Below are positions 21,978 through 32,260 of a stretch of 64,000 bases of DNA, one piece after another. Each line of letters opens with the position of its first letter. Positions within the stretch are counted from its first letter, which is position 1. The stretch comes from Trichaptum fuscoviolaceum (lineage: Eukaryota > Basidiomycota > Agaricomycetes > Hymenochaetales > Trichaptaceae). Location of the stretch: the NCBI GenBank assembly GCA_910574455.1, contig CAJSYZ010000006.1, forward strand, positions 62,001 to 126,000. The letters run 5' to 3'. A program made the translations under genes and the position numbers. A model generated the notes under the pieces. It worked only from the letters and a program-made list of their open reading frames with translations. It ran no database searches and was not told the origin of the DNA.

Positions 21978-22647
21978 ATCTCGTTATTGCTCTCCAGTGC
22001 TTATCAATCGACGAATACGAGTGTCTGATCCGATTTGACCAATAAGATCCGTACTGGGAAGGACCGTAGGTCTTCAACCTCGGAGAAGTCGACGAGCGAC
22101 ACGCAGGAGATGGTGATAGTGCATGAGAGTTGGATGCGGTGGAGAGGCGTGGGTGGAGTAAGCACCGTGATAGGGTACGGTATCTGGGTCTGCATCTTCC
22201 TTTGGAGATCGAGCTTACGCAACCCGTACGCTGAAGAGTCACTCTGTCATGGTTCATGATTTCAGCTTCACATATCGACCACCCCGGATCGGAATGCCCT
22301 GTTCTGCAAGCAGAACACCATCGTCCTCTCCTCTGGTCATCCAGAGTCGACACGGCCCGCGAGCAATGTCAATGTTAACACCAACGTCTTACCGAAGCGC
22401 TGCCAATATTGCATCTTACACCTTGTTCTTTCCCGAACGCTTATGGACTCGACGGCTGTCACCTGCTCTGTGACTTTCTGTGGTATGAATGCCTCCAGAA
22501 CGCGCCGGTTGAATCTCGGGATCCTCTCATGTAGATTATGCGCAATGGTTGCGCTCCCGGTCTTCTCGGTTCGCTCTTCCTCAATAAGAAGCTCATATCC
22601 CACTCAACGGTCTAGATGGAGTCAGCGACGAACACGCAGACCAGGCA
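21978..22647. repeat. Decayed repeat shared with 42985-43695 and 32560-32815
   Basis: The segment is homologous to the inverse of 42985-43695, and its first third also to 32560-32815. A minus-strand stretch here (TIAHNLHERIPRFNRRVLEA) and a plus-strand stretch at 43079 (TIAHNLHKRVSRFNQRVLDL) are similar in protein sense, but frames are short and broken in all copies. I do not recognise the family. Confidence 0.55.
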
Positions 22648-23519
22648 ATGAAGACTGAGAGCCAATGTTGATGTCAGATAGACGGAGGGTGTCAACACTG
22701 GACGGGCTCGCCTGCTTTTCGTTGTCTAATCAGGCTAACACAAGGCTTCCCCTTAAAGGAACTCATCTCGACGTATGGAAAACCTGATGGACTCAGCCAC
22801 AATTCTTACGGGCCTGGACAAGACGCACGACGCGGGCGAGGCTGTATATGAAGCTGTAGACAAGGATGATGAGATGTGAGGTACATGGAGAAGGAAAAGG
22901 TAGCGGAAGAACCGTGTGCATCTGTAGAGTCTTATGAAGGTGTGTGCGCATATCATCGTAATCTTTCTGTGTAATACCCGGGCTAATTTTATTGTCTTTG
23001 CCTAAACCTTACCTGGGTGAATTGCACTTGAACTTATGCGTCATGGGACTCCGACGGTCCCCGCTTGCGAAGACCATGATGGCTGAAATGAACTGCTATC
23101 GAGCTTTGAAGAATGCTTTTCCGTTTCCACGACATTCTAAATTAACAGACCACTTATTATTAGGATGTTTATCGGGATATTATGTCCACATGTTCTCACT
23201 CACACCCCAGACGCTCCTTACCAGACCGTTCTTCTTATCCTATCTATGCTAACTGGAGTAGGTTTTTAATCTGTTCTGCCTTCCTGAACATTCAATTGGT
23301 CTACCGGCCATTAGAGGGACATTATGGCGCGTCTTCCTCTGTTACTTGGATTCATTTCCGGACTTTCTGCCAGTCCGTTCTCTCGTATTCTAGAGCAATT
23401 GTTAACGCTCTCGATCCTCGTGGTATAAATGAACTCGAACATCTTCTCTTTCCCGCTCCGCTTAACCCCCAAGTCGCTCACCCCTGCATCGTAGTATCCC
23501 CACCGCAGTGTCGTGCAAG
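22648..23519. other. Intergenic, no supported gene
   Basis: Short ORFs only. The right part is the upstream region of the methyltransferase-like gene at 23520; no clear TATA box could be fixed. Confidence 0.3.
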
Positions 23520-24383
23520 ATGGATCTATCAGCATCAGCAACTCTGAAGCTCATTCTTTTGCTCGCAAGCGGCATCTCTCACCAAATCGTCATGACACCG
23601 CCGAATCCACCTGCGAAGAAGATAGTCAGACCGACCTTCTTTGAGAAAAACATTCATGCCTTGATCAAAATTGCGCTTGTAAGCCGTGCCCTCTTCACCC
23701 CATTGCAACAACATTATGAGTTCGTTCATCTTCACCAGTATCCCTTTTGGCTTGCGGTTCTCTTAAATATTGCCGCCACTGTGATGACAGCCTCCAGTAG
23801 TGGAGATCCGTCTTTAGCGCTCTCGGACGTTGTTTCAATTCTCGTTCCGCGTCACGTTGATGCTCAGGCGCTCCAGCGACCCAGTGCTTCCTTTGTCCTC
23901 GGCACACTCCTCCTGGTGGTTTCTGCGAGTCTCCGAATGTGGTGCTATAAGACCTTAGGAAATCAATTCCGCTTCGAGGTCTCGATACAGACGCAGCACA
24001 AGCTCATCACCTCCGGTCCATATAGCTTCGTGCGCCATCCATCATACCTTGCCTTCTATGGCTACATCATAGGAAGCGCCATGCTCTTCACCTCCCCGGG
24101 CTCCTACGCACTAGAATGTGTGCTGTGGCCTCTTCCGCACGCGGTGCTCTGCGCAATGTCCTTTGAACCCAATGGGTGCGACGCGGCAGCTGCGGGTGTT
24201 GGTAAATTCCACGTGGCGGCACTGGTGGTGCTTGCGACGTGGTTTGCGGGAATTGTGTTTTTAGAGCGTAACGTGGTTGGACGATTGAGCTGGGAAGATG
24301 ATGTGCTGCACAAAGAATTTGGGAAGGAATGGGAGACATATGCTGATCGCGTACGCTGGCGTATTCTTCCTGGTGTGTTGTAA
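23520..24383 (+). CDS. Isoprenylcysteine carboxyl methyltransferase-like protein, copy 1
   Basis: Two exons, 23520-23678 and 23739-24383, give 267 aa. The 60-nt intron (GTAAGC...CACCAG) is a multiple of three without stop, so the ORF stays open even if it is retained; the paralog at 25.7-26.6 kb, whose intron does contain a stop, fixes it. The start is the ATG of MDLSASATLKL, as an upstream GTG has no support. The protein is hydrophobic with several membrane helices and the ICMT signatures: SGPYSFVRHPSYLAFY (about residues 155-170) and the C-terminal EFGKEWETYADRVRWRILPG. ICMT enzymes sit in the ER membrane and methylate the C-terminal prenylcysteine of CAAX proteins such as Ras and mating pheromones, using S-adenosylmethionine. 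One of three copies in this window; the canonical single-copy gene may lie elsewhere. Confidence 0.85.
   Translation: MDLSASATLKLILLLASGISHQIVMTPPNPPAKKIVRPTFFEKNIHALIKIALVSRALFTPLQQHYEFVHLHQYPFWLAVLLNIAATVMTASSSGDPSLALSDVVSILVPRHVDAQALQRPSASFVLGTLLLVVSASLRMWCYKTLGNQFRFEVSIQTQHKLITSGPYSFVRHPSYLAFYGYIIGSAMLFTSPGSYALECVLWPLPHAVLCAMSFEPNGCDAAAAGVGKFHVAALVVLATWFAGIVFLERNVVGRLSWEDDVLHKEFGKEWETYADRVRWRILPGVL
23679..23738 (+). other. Frame-preserving 60-nt intron
   Basis: The sequence begins GTAAGC and ends CACCAG, followed by TATCCC (Tyr-Pro), exactly where the paralog's intron ends before TATCCC. Its length is 3n with no in-frame stop, so retention would insert 20 residues. Confidence 0.75.
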
Positions 24384-25744
24384 CCTGTAGTCTTGAGTAT
24401 CGACTCCTGAATACTCTGCAATTATTCTTCGAATAATTAACTTTCGATTCTCCCGGTTGCGGGGGACGTCCAATCACTGACCTGACGCGAAGGCAACCCA
24501 AACACCATCCAATCACTCTAGTATAGCCTAGAACTTCACAGTGCGCACTGTATACAGTTTGGGAGGATCCGGGCGACGAAGCCAATATGAAGTACAACCC
24601 AAATTAATATTCTTATATGGAACATTCGACACCAATGTGTTTTTATTAGATACAGTATACCCATACTATAATTGAGCTGTTGCGCCTGTACTGTAGATTC
24701 TCGCTCTCGCTCACATATAGTAGTGGTGGGGAGAAAAGAAGTTTGTTAATCATTTGTCTTGATCACATATTATTCTGTGACCCAAACCGGGGTTCTCCCA
24801 TGTCAGTTTCACTGTGGTTGATGATTTTACTGTTTGCCAGTCACAGTGAGTCATCCATATATGTGTAACAGTCCTTTATCTGGTTTGCATAGAGTTGACT
24901 ATTTTATAGTGTTATTTGATGTAACGGATAGTGTGGCAAATAAAGAACATTGTGTTGATGGTTTTATGTGGCTGGTCTTGACTGGACCTGGCGTCTTGAC
25001 TGGACTGGACTGGACTCTTGAGATTTGGGCTTTGAGATCTGAAATTTAGTTGGGTAGGGTAAACAAATGAACTGGAATCAAGAATCAAGAATCAAGAGTC
25101 AACGTACACGCTCGGCCCCGGCCCCGTCTGCACTGACCCTTGAACTTCCGCACAGCTCGGAGGACCGTGATAGTTTGATGTTCTAGATGACAGGACTCAT
25201 ATCCAAGGACCAAGGTGGGCGCTTTGCATACAGTATCTTGGGTCGTACCCAGTACATAATACTAATGGGTACTTTCGAGCTCTATAATTATGTACGTAAA
25301 CTGAGCGGTTGCGTTGCGCCATGCAGTTCGGTCACTGTGCTGGGGCGGCCAGTAGTACAGTGCTAGTACTTGTATGCCTCTCCCTTCAACATACAGGTCT
25401 TCTTACCGGTGAGATATGAGATATGGTGGCATCATCATGTACCTTCTGTATTTATACATATCTTCATTATTTACGATTTCCAGTACATGTAAATAAATCA
25501 GACTTTGGCTCATAATTATCAATGGTCTATGATTTATCTGGATCTTATTTAGTTTGTTATCTCCGTGCTTTCCTCGCGCGTTCTTCACCTCGTCATCACC
25601 AGCGTCTGTCTGTACTGCTGCCCTGGCGTTCAGGGGCTCTGACGGTATCTAAAATCATACATACAACAGGGACGATCATAAGGCGACCAGAAGAGGATCA
25701 TTAAGGATTCGTGGATTCGGGAACCGAAACTCAAAACTAACAGA
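24384..25744. other. Intergenic, simple repeats only
   Basis: No gene supported. Minor tandem repeats are visible: GGACT units near 25005 and AATCAAG units near 25075. The two methyltransferase-like genes on either side are convergent, so the stretch holds both 3' ends. Confidence 0.4.
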
Positions 25745-26621
25745 TTACAGCACCCCAGGGAGGATGCGCCAGCGTACACGCTCGGCATATGCCTCCCACT
25801 CCTTCCCGAACTCTTTGTGCAGCACCTCTTCTTCCCAGCTCAGGCGCCCCGCCACTTGAAGCGCGCAGAACGCAATCCCCACAAACCACATCACAGATGA
25901 TATGAGTGACACGAGCGCAGCCGCGTGGAGTTTGCCGACAGCCTCGCATCCTTCAGGCCTGGACGCCGCTGCGCAGAGCACCGTGTGCAGGAGAGGCGCG
26001 AGAGCACATTCCCGGGTGTACGCACCCCGAGACGCGAGAAGTACGACGCAGCCGAAGAGACATCCGTAGGCGGCGAGGTAGGACGGGTGGCGCACGATGC
26101 GGTACGGACCGGAGGTGATGAGCTTGTGGTGCGCCTGGATCGAGACCTCGAAGCGGAAGTGGCTCCCTAGGGTCTTGTAGCACCATAGCCTGAGGCTCGC
26201 GGAGATGATCAGGAGTACGACGCTGAGAATGAAGGGAGCACTGGGCCGCTGGAGCGCCTGCGCATCAATGCGAGGTGGGACGAGGATCGTGGCAAGGTAC
26301 GAAAGCACTGAGGCCGAAGTTGAAACTGGTGTCGGACCACTGAAGGCTGTTAGTACAGTGGCGGCAATATCCAACATAAACACAAGCCAGATGGGATACT
26401 AAAATATGAAATGAATTCAGGGGCGTTGGGATTTTGACGAGGGACACACGACTAACAATCACGAATCTGACGATGATATGCACGTTTTTCTCGAAGAAGC
26501 TCGGCCGCGCTATCTTCTCTGCAGGTGGGTTCGGAGAGGTCACGACGATCTGGTGCGAGATCCCGCTTGCGAGCAAAAGAACGAGTTTCAAAGATGCAGA
26601 AGCTGAAAGGCCCGGGCCCAT
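25745..26621 (-). CDS. Isoprenylcysteine carboxyl methyltransferase-like protein, copy 2
   Basis: Exon 1 is 26621-26457 and exon 2 is 26398-25745, giving 272 aa; the 58-nt intron begins GTTAGT and ends TTTTAG. The start is MGPGLSASASLKL. Family features match copy 1: PNPP after the first membrane helix, FFEKN, WCYKTLGSHFRFEVSIQ, SGPYRIVRHPSYLAAYG (cofactor-binding region) and EFGKEWEAYAERVRWRILPG at the C-terminus. Expected activity is methylation of prenylated protein C-termini at the ER membrane. The gene is convergent with copy 1. The region of the second lumenal loop is GC-rich and differs more between copies (CALAPLLHTVLC against CVLWPLPHAVLC), so the paralogs have diverged while keeping the catalytic blocks. 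Confidence 0.85.
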
Positions 26622-27980
26622 CTTCTGGGCGGGCTTGGGCGACTTGAGTCTTGAGCGGGGCGCACGAGAGATTATCGAAGTTGTTTATATCCTGGGACCT
26701 GAGAGCGGCAATGATCTTCCTAGAGTTCATTTCCAGCCGACCGATTGAATGTTCTGGAAGACAGGGGACATTCAAAACCTATTCCATCAATCAGTAACTG
26801 GCCATGAGCGTTTGGGAAGGGGTATAAGATCATGTGGAAGACCCACTGTTAGCTGGAAGAGGCATCCGAACAATCAACCTAAGAATAACCAGTTCGTCGG
26901 ATCGTAATATGCCGTAAAGACGGAGTCCATCTGGAGCGTTTCCCAAGACTTGTTTTCAGCTGTCATGACCTTCGCAAGCGGCGAGTGTCAGAGTCAGGCA
27001 CAGCCGGTTTCTTTCTCGGTCAAGGACTTGGATTACCAGGTGCTATCCATCCAATTGAGATTCAGACAAAGAAAATATGATTAGCATGTCCAAGGAGATG
27101 AATTAACGACGATAAGAGCCCACATCTTATCCCAATACGGCTTAACAATTGCTCACAGCTCTTCATTCTACGTGTATCTCACACCATCTCGAACACCAGT
27201 TCGCAGGTTCCAATGCAGCCTCGCTCTCGTCGCAGACTGTGCTTGGATCTCTTTTGGCTTCGAGATACCTGGCCTCGTTGAACACCTTCAGAGGATATCA
27301 AACTCGTTCTCTTCATACACCTGTATGGAACGAACCAACTGGATCAGAAAGTTATAAGATATGAATAGACGTGATGAAGCATCCACCTCAAAACGTGCCG
27401 ATGATAGTCAGCTTCTGGGACTGAGAAAGGAAGCCGCGCAGCTGATGCAGCACTATACCGAGTATGATCCCGTACTATCTTGACTCACCGCTGTCTTATT
27501 TGTAATGTGGAGGAGATGCAGGTGCTTCGGCGACACTAAAATTACAAAATGAGTCTATCAGTGAACAGTGAATAACAACATGGGTCATACGCACATTCAT
27601 ATTGTTGTGTCACAGTGAAAAAGTGCTCCGCCAACGTCACCAAACAGTAGACACCAGTCCTAAGTTTGTCACTGACGGCGACTGTGCACATTTAAACCAA
27701 ACTTCGATCTCAGAGAGACTGTCAGAAAGAAGCATCAGCTTGGAATGGAAATGTGCTCATTCAGCTGCGGGTGATTCAGCAGGCAGTCGGGAAGACGGTA
27801 GACATTCACGAGTAGATGCAACCAAGCAGGACCATGTCACCGACACTTGCTGTGGTTGACGAAGACGGACGTGACTTGATGCGTGACACTCTGCACTGGC
27901 ACGTGCTATGGGATGTCAACGGTCACAACTCCTTCGAGTTATGTATTTGGCTCTATTTGCGACTTGAACCATTGTAGTGC
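26622..27980. other. Intergenic, no supported gene
   Basis: Short unrelated ORFs only. The last ~150 bases match the upstream region of the F-box paralog at 34.7-34.9 kb (inverted), including TTTGGCTCT(A/G)TTTGC and TTGAACCA, and form a shared promoter. Confidence 0.4.
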
Positions 27981-27988
27981 TTATAAAG
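27981..27988 (+). promoter_or_regulatory. TATA box of F-box gene at 28028
   Basis: TTATAAAG lies 40 bases before the ATG within GCTTATAAAGGATGCTTC. The F-box gene at 57050 has GCTTATAAAGGAAGCTTC and the broken paralog at 34.7 kb has TTGATAAAGGATGCTTC, so this core promoter is common to the family. Confidence 0.65.
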
Positions 27989-28027
27989 GATGCTTCATAG
28001 AACCCGTCATTCCTCATCTCAACCACC

Positions 28028-29581
28028 ATGTCTACCACCCATCCTGCTATCACAGTTCCTCCTGCCCTCCAAGGGCGAGCAGCTGATCTTTCCACCGAAA
28101 TCCTCGAAAACATTTTCTTCTATCTTGTCCAGTACGAGTGCGAGACAGACGTGAACGGGGATCATGAGGAGGCACCCTTACCGCTTGATCTGCACAACGT
28201 AACGCAAGTCTGCCGGAACTGGCGGAGAGTCGCTCTGGACCGGCACAAGCTATGGACCTCCATCGAAGTAAGACCAGGGTTCGCTCCTGTCGAAGTTCTG
28301 ATGAAAGGCGTCGATCTCATCGAGAGATACCTTGCGCGCAGCGGTCCCATTCTCCCACTCGATATCAATGTGTATGAAGGCCAATTCGAAATGCAGTTGA
28401 CGTCTTCCTCGAGGCATAGCACTGTTAGAAAAAGAAGGCTGGGTGCACAATCAATGTACCGGTTCATGCATCTGTTATTAGCCGTTCGCCAGCGGCTGCG
28501 AACACTAAACATACTGTTTATGATGAACACACCAAATGTGTTTGCAAAGCCCTATCCAGGCACCTGGCCATGGAAGCTCGACGACATGCCTCAGCTGGAG
28601 AGCCTCACCGCGATCTACCCGTCCATCACCAAAAGCAGCGAAGAGGGGATAATCGACCTGTCAGCGTGTAGCAACAGGATTCACACGTGCGACATCAGCG
28701 GCTCTCTGAGGCTCGTTCTCGCTGACGGTTTGGTGTTCTCGAGCCTCACGAACCTTCAGTTCCAGCTCTTCAGTACTTGCGACACTGCACTTGTTGGTAG
28801 CTGGTATGACGCTCTTCGGCGGATGCCCGCGCTCAAAAATTTGAACGTCATTATTTTTGAGGAACACGACTGGGACCATCGCAGATACTACACCCACCCC
28901 GGCCCCTTCACACCGATTGAGCTTCCGTGTCTCGAGAGACTCCGGGTGGATTTCACAAACGATGTGGAGTATCAGGACCGCGAGGGGCCATACAAATTTC
29001 TCAATGGTCTGCTGTGCCCGCAGATAAAGAGTCTTACGTTCGTTTGCCAGTACAAGCAACCTCCGTGGATTCGGGGCAAGCTCATTATTCGCGAAGCCTT
29101 GGAACCAAGCGGTCCAGTCCCGTTTTTGCTCAACCACTGCGCCACGCTGCAGCATCTGCATATCGGAGAAGATCTGTTCTACGAGGACGAGCTTGTGCGT
29201 GCGCTCGTGCGCTGTACGAGTCTATGGCTTCTTCAACTCTCCCAAGTGCAGTTCGCAGAGAATTCAACGCTTCTGAAAGAGCTCCACTTGGAGCGCCCAA
29301 ACCCTAGCGGTCTGGTTATGGGTCGGGATGTTCATGGAGACGATGTTACTCGTCCGCTCTGCCCGAATCTCACGTATCTCTTGCTCGAATCATGCTTACT
29401 TCCCTCCTCCACCACCACGACCGAGGTTGTTGATATGATCGTCAGTAGGCGGGAAAAAAGGGGATCGAAATTAATGAGGTTTGAGTTAAAAGACTGCGGA
29501 CTCGTAGGATTCGACGAAGATCCGAGAGTAAAACGTATCCGTGAGGAGTTGAAGGAGAGATGCAAGGACGAAAGTGTTTGA
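28028..29581 (+). CDS. F-box protein (517 aa), intact
   Basis: A single exon begins MSTTHPAITVPP. The F-box occupies about residues 17-75: LSTEILENIFFYLVQ, then an acidic loop, LDLHNVTQVCRNWRRVALDR and LWTSIEV. The remainder is an LRR-like region with recurring x-L-x-x-L-x-x-L segments, for example MPQLESLTAIYP, LFYEDELVRALVRCTSLWLL and LCPNLTYLLLESCLLP. The F-box binds Skp1 and the C-terminal repeats would present a substrate to an SCF ubiquitin ligase; the target is unknown. Its closest relative is the broken copy at 33.1-34.7 kb, similar also in 3' flank. A TATA box and a promoter shared with that copy lie upstream. The frame is intact with no intron. Confidence 0.85.
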   Translation: MSTTHPAITVPPALQGRAADLSTEILENIFFYLVQYECETDVNGDHEEAPLPLDLHNVTQVCRNWRRVALDRHKLWTSIEVRPGFAPVEVLMKGVDLIERYLARSGPILPLDINVYEGQFEMQLTSSSRHSTVRKRRLGAQSMYRFMHLLLAVRQRLRTLNILFMMNTPNVFAKPYPGTWPWKLDDMPQLESLTAIYPSITKSSEEGIIDLSACSNRIHTCDISGSLRLVLADGLVFSSLTNLQFQLFSTCDTALVGSWYDALRRMPALKNLNVIIFEEHDWDHRRYYTHPGPFTPIELPCLERLRVDFTNDVEYQDREGPYKFLNGLLCPQIKSLTFVCQYKQPPWIRGKLIIREALEPSGPVPFLLNHCATLQHLHIGEDLFYEDELVRALVRCTSLWLLQLSQVQFAENSTLLKELHLERPNPSGLVMGRDVHGDDVTRPLCPNLTYLLLESCLLPSSTTTTEVVDMIVSRREKRGSKLMRFELKDCGLVGFDEDPRVKRIREELKERCKDESV

Positions 29582-30276
29582 AGTAGATATGTTAGTGAAT
29601 GAGATATACTGTTGGTTATCATATGTGACTTACAAAACGTATGTGTATATTTGAAAGATGTTGCGTCGAGAATAGGGCACTTTGAGAACGACCGATGTAG
29701 AAGTACATTCGTCTGTAGATTAAATATGAGTATATATCATCGGATGTCAAAGATGACTTACAAATGTCACAAGCATTTACAAGTATATTTCAATTCCAAT
29801 ATGCTACAGTCCTCAGTACCTATGCGAAGTAATCGTTGTCCTTAGATATATATAAAGGAATGTAATTATGATGCATGATGCAATATATATGAGTAACTCA
29901 TCAACGAAGAACGAGCAAAGCGAATAACGCACGGTTCACCATCCGATCGAACCTGCGGCAAGTGCCCCATTCCAGGGCAACCAGAATTTACCATACCTTC
30001 CGTGCCATGTTACATACTTACATACCAGACTTCCATTCAGGGTCACAAACCACCATCTAAAAGGTATGATACATGAATGTCCCTCAGTACGGAACAGGAT
30101 GTTCAAATCTGCTGGTTGCAGTGGCCGGACCTGAAGGATGCAAACTGAAGGTGTCGGTAAACGCCACGCGGCTGCCGCTGGTGCCAGTGTCGCTTGTACT
30201 CAATTATGTGATGATGTGGCTTGCGGGCGATCTTGAAGGCCGCTCTCGAATACTGTCAGGCTGCCAGGCTGCCAGT
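29582..30276. other. Intergenic, duplicated F-box 3' flank
   Basis: Bases 29582-29860 match the inverse of 32860-33136 downstream of the F-box paralog (for example GAATAGGGCA and CATCGGATGTCAAAGA), so the duplication extends beyond the stop codon. The rest shows no gene. Confidence 0.45.
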
Positions 30277-31071
30277 GACAGTGAACTAAATAACATTACA
30301 CAGCGGGCCAGCGGCACAGTTTAGAGCTCGATAGTGCTCACCAGTACTAGTACTGCATAGGGACTTCCGGGAGCGAAGAGAAGCAACCGCGATATATGGA
30401 TAATGAAGCACAGACTTGACCCTGGGGGTGAGTCCTCTCATCGAGGGCAAAGTCACGGTGACCATGCGGAAGTTCATGTTATTGCCGGCCGTGAAAGACT
30501 GAAAGTTAACGCTGCACGGGGCGTTTTACCTACTTATACATATACAGCAGCTCAAACTCATACTGAAGACCCATCAGGCGACTAACTACGCGAAACTCGA
30601 CCTCATTTATTCGTCACACAAACCACGCAGAAAACAAGATAATATACATGTAATATACGTACACTCACGAAAAGCTTCCGACCACGATAAAACTACATCA
30701 AGGGCCGAACCTGCAAACCGGAATCGTTAAAGCAGAAGAAACACACCTGATAGTATCCCGATTTTGTTCGCGGCCCGTGGCCTGCTAGTGGCACGTATCA
30801 CGATGTTGCGCGCCATTGGCAGGGGCTAGGGGTCAGGGCCGCATCCCGGGAACGTCGCGTTTATCGTCGACCTTGCAGATCTACATGTATCCCCACCGTG
30901 ACTCATCAATTTCTCCTCGCTTGACGTATGGACAGCGCAGAGAAGCGCAGAGCAGAACAGCACAGAACAGAACAGAAGCCGTCCCAGACTCTGCGGCCTA
31001 TTGTATAACCCGACACCAGACACAAGACACGTCGGCACGACGCGAGTCACTCATATTCAGAGGTATCGACG

Positions 31072-31215
31072 ATGGACGGGACTTGGGAGGCCACCCGTGG
31101 CGGAGAAGGTCGTGAGGAACGCGAGCGGGACGTGTCCGTGCCGCTGACGCTGTCCGGCCCGCAGTACTGGAACCGTGTCTGGAAGTTGGCGCTGTCGGTC
31201 GACCTCCCGAAATAG
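31072..31215 (+). CDS. Conserved 47-aa ORF in repeat unit A
   Basis: The ORF opens MDGTWEATRGGEGREERERD, contains GPQYWNRVWKLALSVDLPK and stops at TAG. The copy at 38050-38193 differs at only three bases of 144 (two amino-acid changes), while the following ~120 bases differ at roughly 15%. That contrast suggests protein-level constraint. It may be a complete small protein or the last exon of a longer gene; I could not find a convincing upstream exon. No domain is recognised. Confidence 0.4.
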   Translation: MDGTWEATRGGEGREERERDVSVPLTLSGPQYWNRVWKLALSVDLPK

Positions 31216-31507
31216 TTGGCACCGTAAGACTTTTGGCCCCAGTTGACGACGAGCTGTATATCTTTCTCGTACGGATTGAGGGAGAACGGATCGGAGATCG
31301 TGGGTTCTTTATTTCAGTAAAGGAGATGAAATAATAAGTGGTATCGGGTTGACGGGTTTGTTATGTGGAGTCTGAAGAGACGACCTGAACGTCTGGAGTC
31401 TGAGTTTGAGGCTGAGTGAAAGGGATGGAAGTCTCGCACCTAGACATCTCTTCTATAGCGATCCATCGTACACTATTTACATGGCAGCGCGACGCGGCAT
31501 GTTCATC

Positions 31508-31771
31508 TCATGGGTTCGTGGCGAAGCGCGTCCCATGCAAGCTCGGGTCGTCGATAGAACAGAGACGCAAACACATACGTTTTGATTCACACGTATCAGT
31601 CTGGGCGAATGGGGACGGCACATCCGGGTGCACGAAGATCGTCTCCCGGCGGCTGTGCGCGGTCAACGTAGCAGCAGGACAGCACAGAACCAGAGCAAGA
31701 GTCAGAATCAGACAAGTCATCACTGGCACGATCCCAGAGCCTCCCACCTTCCTCCTTATCCCGCGATCTGC
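31508..31771 (-). other. Possible small secreted-peptide ORF, unit A
   Basis: On minus, an ATG opens MTCLILTLALVLCCPAATLT, which looks like a signal peptide, followed by about 50 residues with Cys in DTCESKRMCLRLC and a stop after GTRFATNP. In unit B the ATG is ACG, and the stop codon (TGA) is CGA so the frame continues. Neither copy has both a start and the longer frame. It could be a decayed secreted protein or a chance ORF. Confidence 0.25.
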
Positions 31772-32260
31772 ACGGGAGTTGTCAATTGTCAGTTGGTATC
31801 CCCATCCCTCGCCCACGCCCCATTCAATGACCAAAACCCATCGTGAACGAAGGTGCACTTAAGCCCGGGACGACAAGCAGCAGACGAGAGAGGTAGTGTG
31901 ACTCGTGATGTCGTGCACTGACATTCGCATTCACAGCTCAAGAAAAGAGACACGCGAGTGACCAGGACCAGGACCGGGACTGGGGAGAAAGGAGTGCGAT
32001 ACGACGCGACTGGTAGTGCAGAGAATAGAACGTGGCCTCAGGCTTGTGATTAGCTTGTCCTCCGCTTCGCTTCCTTCCCGAACATCAGAGTAACGACTAT
32101 ACTCTACCAACTGAAAGAGTATGGGCAGTTTGTTCGGGGGATAAAAACCACTTGGTAGAGCGAGCAGACGTGTTGAATTGCTCTCGGATACTGGATTTCA
32201 GATCGTATTTACGGTTGTTTGGTCACCATGGACACGTCACTCCAGCCGAGTTCTCTCTTA

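Larger units (their letters stand above)
11081..22647 (+). repeat. Inverted segmental duplication, copy 1
   Basis: This interval is homologous, in reverse orientation, to 42985-47020. The shared sequence includes the flank at 11081-11256 (inverse of 46845-47020), the F-box gene, the stretch TGATAGGCACTCATAAGGGA near 13225 (like 44700-44730), 13560-13742 (like 44235-44400), 20838-21329 (like 43706-44230) and 21978-22647 (like 42985-43695). Copy 1 is 11.6 kb against 4.0 kb in copy 2. Removing the two transposons at 13744-20837 and 21330-21977 leaves about 3.8 kb, so the two insertions explain the size difference. Confidence 0.88.
30277..32260 (+). repeat. Direct segmental repeat, unit A
   Basis: This segment is homologous in the same orientation to 36598-39275. 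It begins GCCAGTGACAGTGAACTAAATAACATTACACAGCGG-like and ends near TTTGGTCACC. Identity by eye is roughly 80-95% depending on the stretch. Unit B has about 715 bases (37020-37735) that unit A lacks. A 47-codon ORF (31072-31215) is the best conserved part. Confidence 0.85.

Noticed and set aside
23508..23519. GTG start for the methyltransferase at 23520
   Set aside because: The first ATG (MDLSASATL) aligns with the start of the paralog; no reason to invoke a GTG start.
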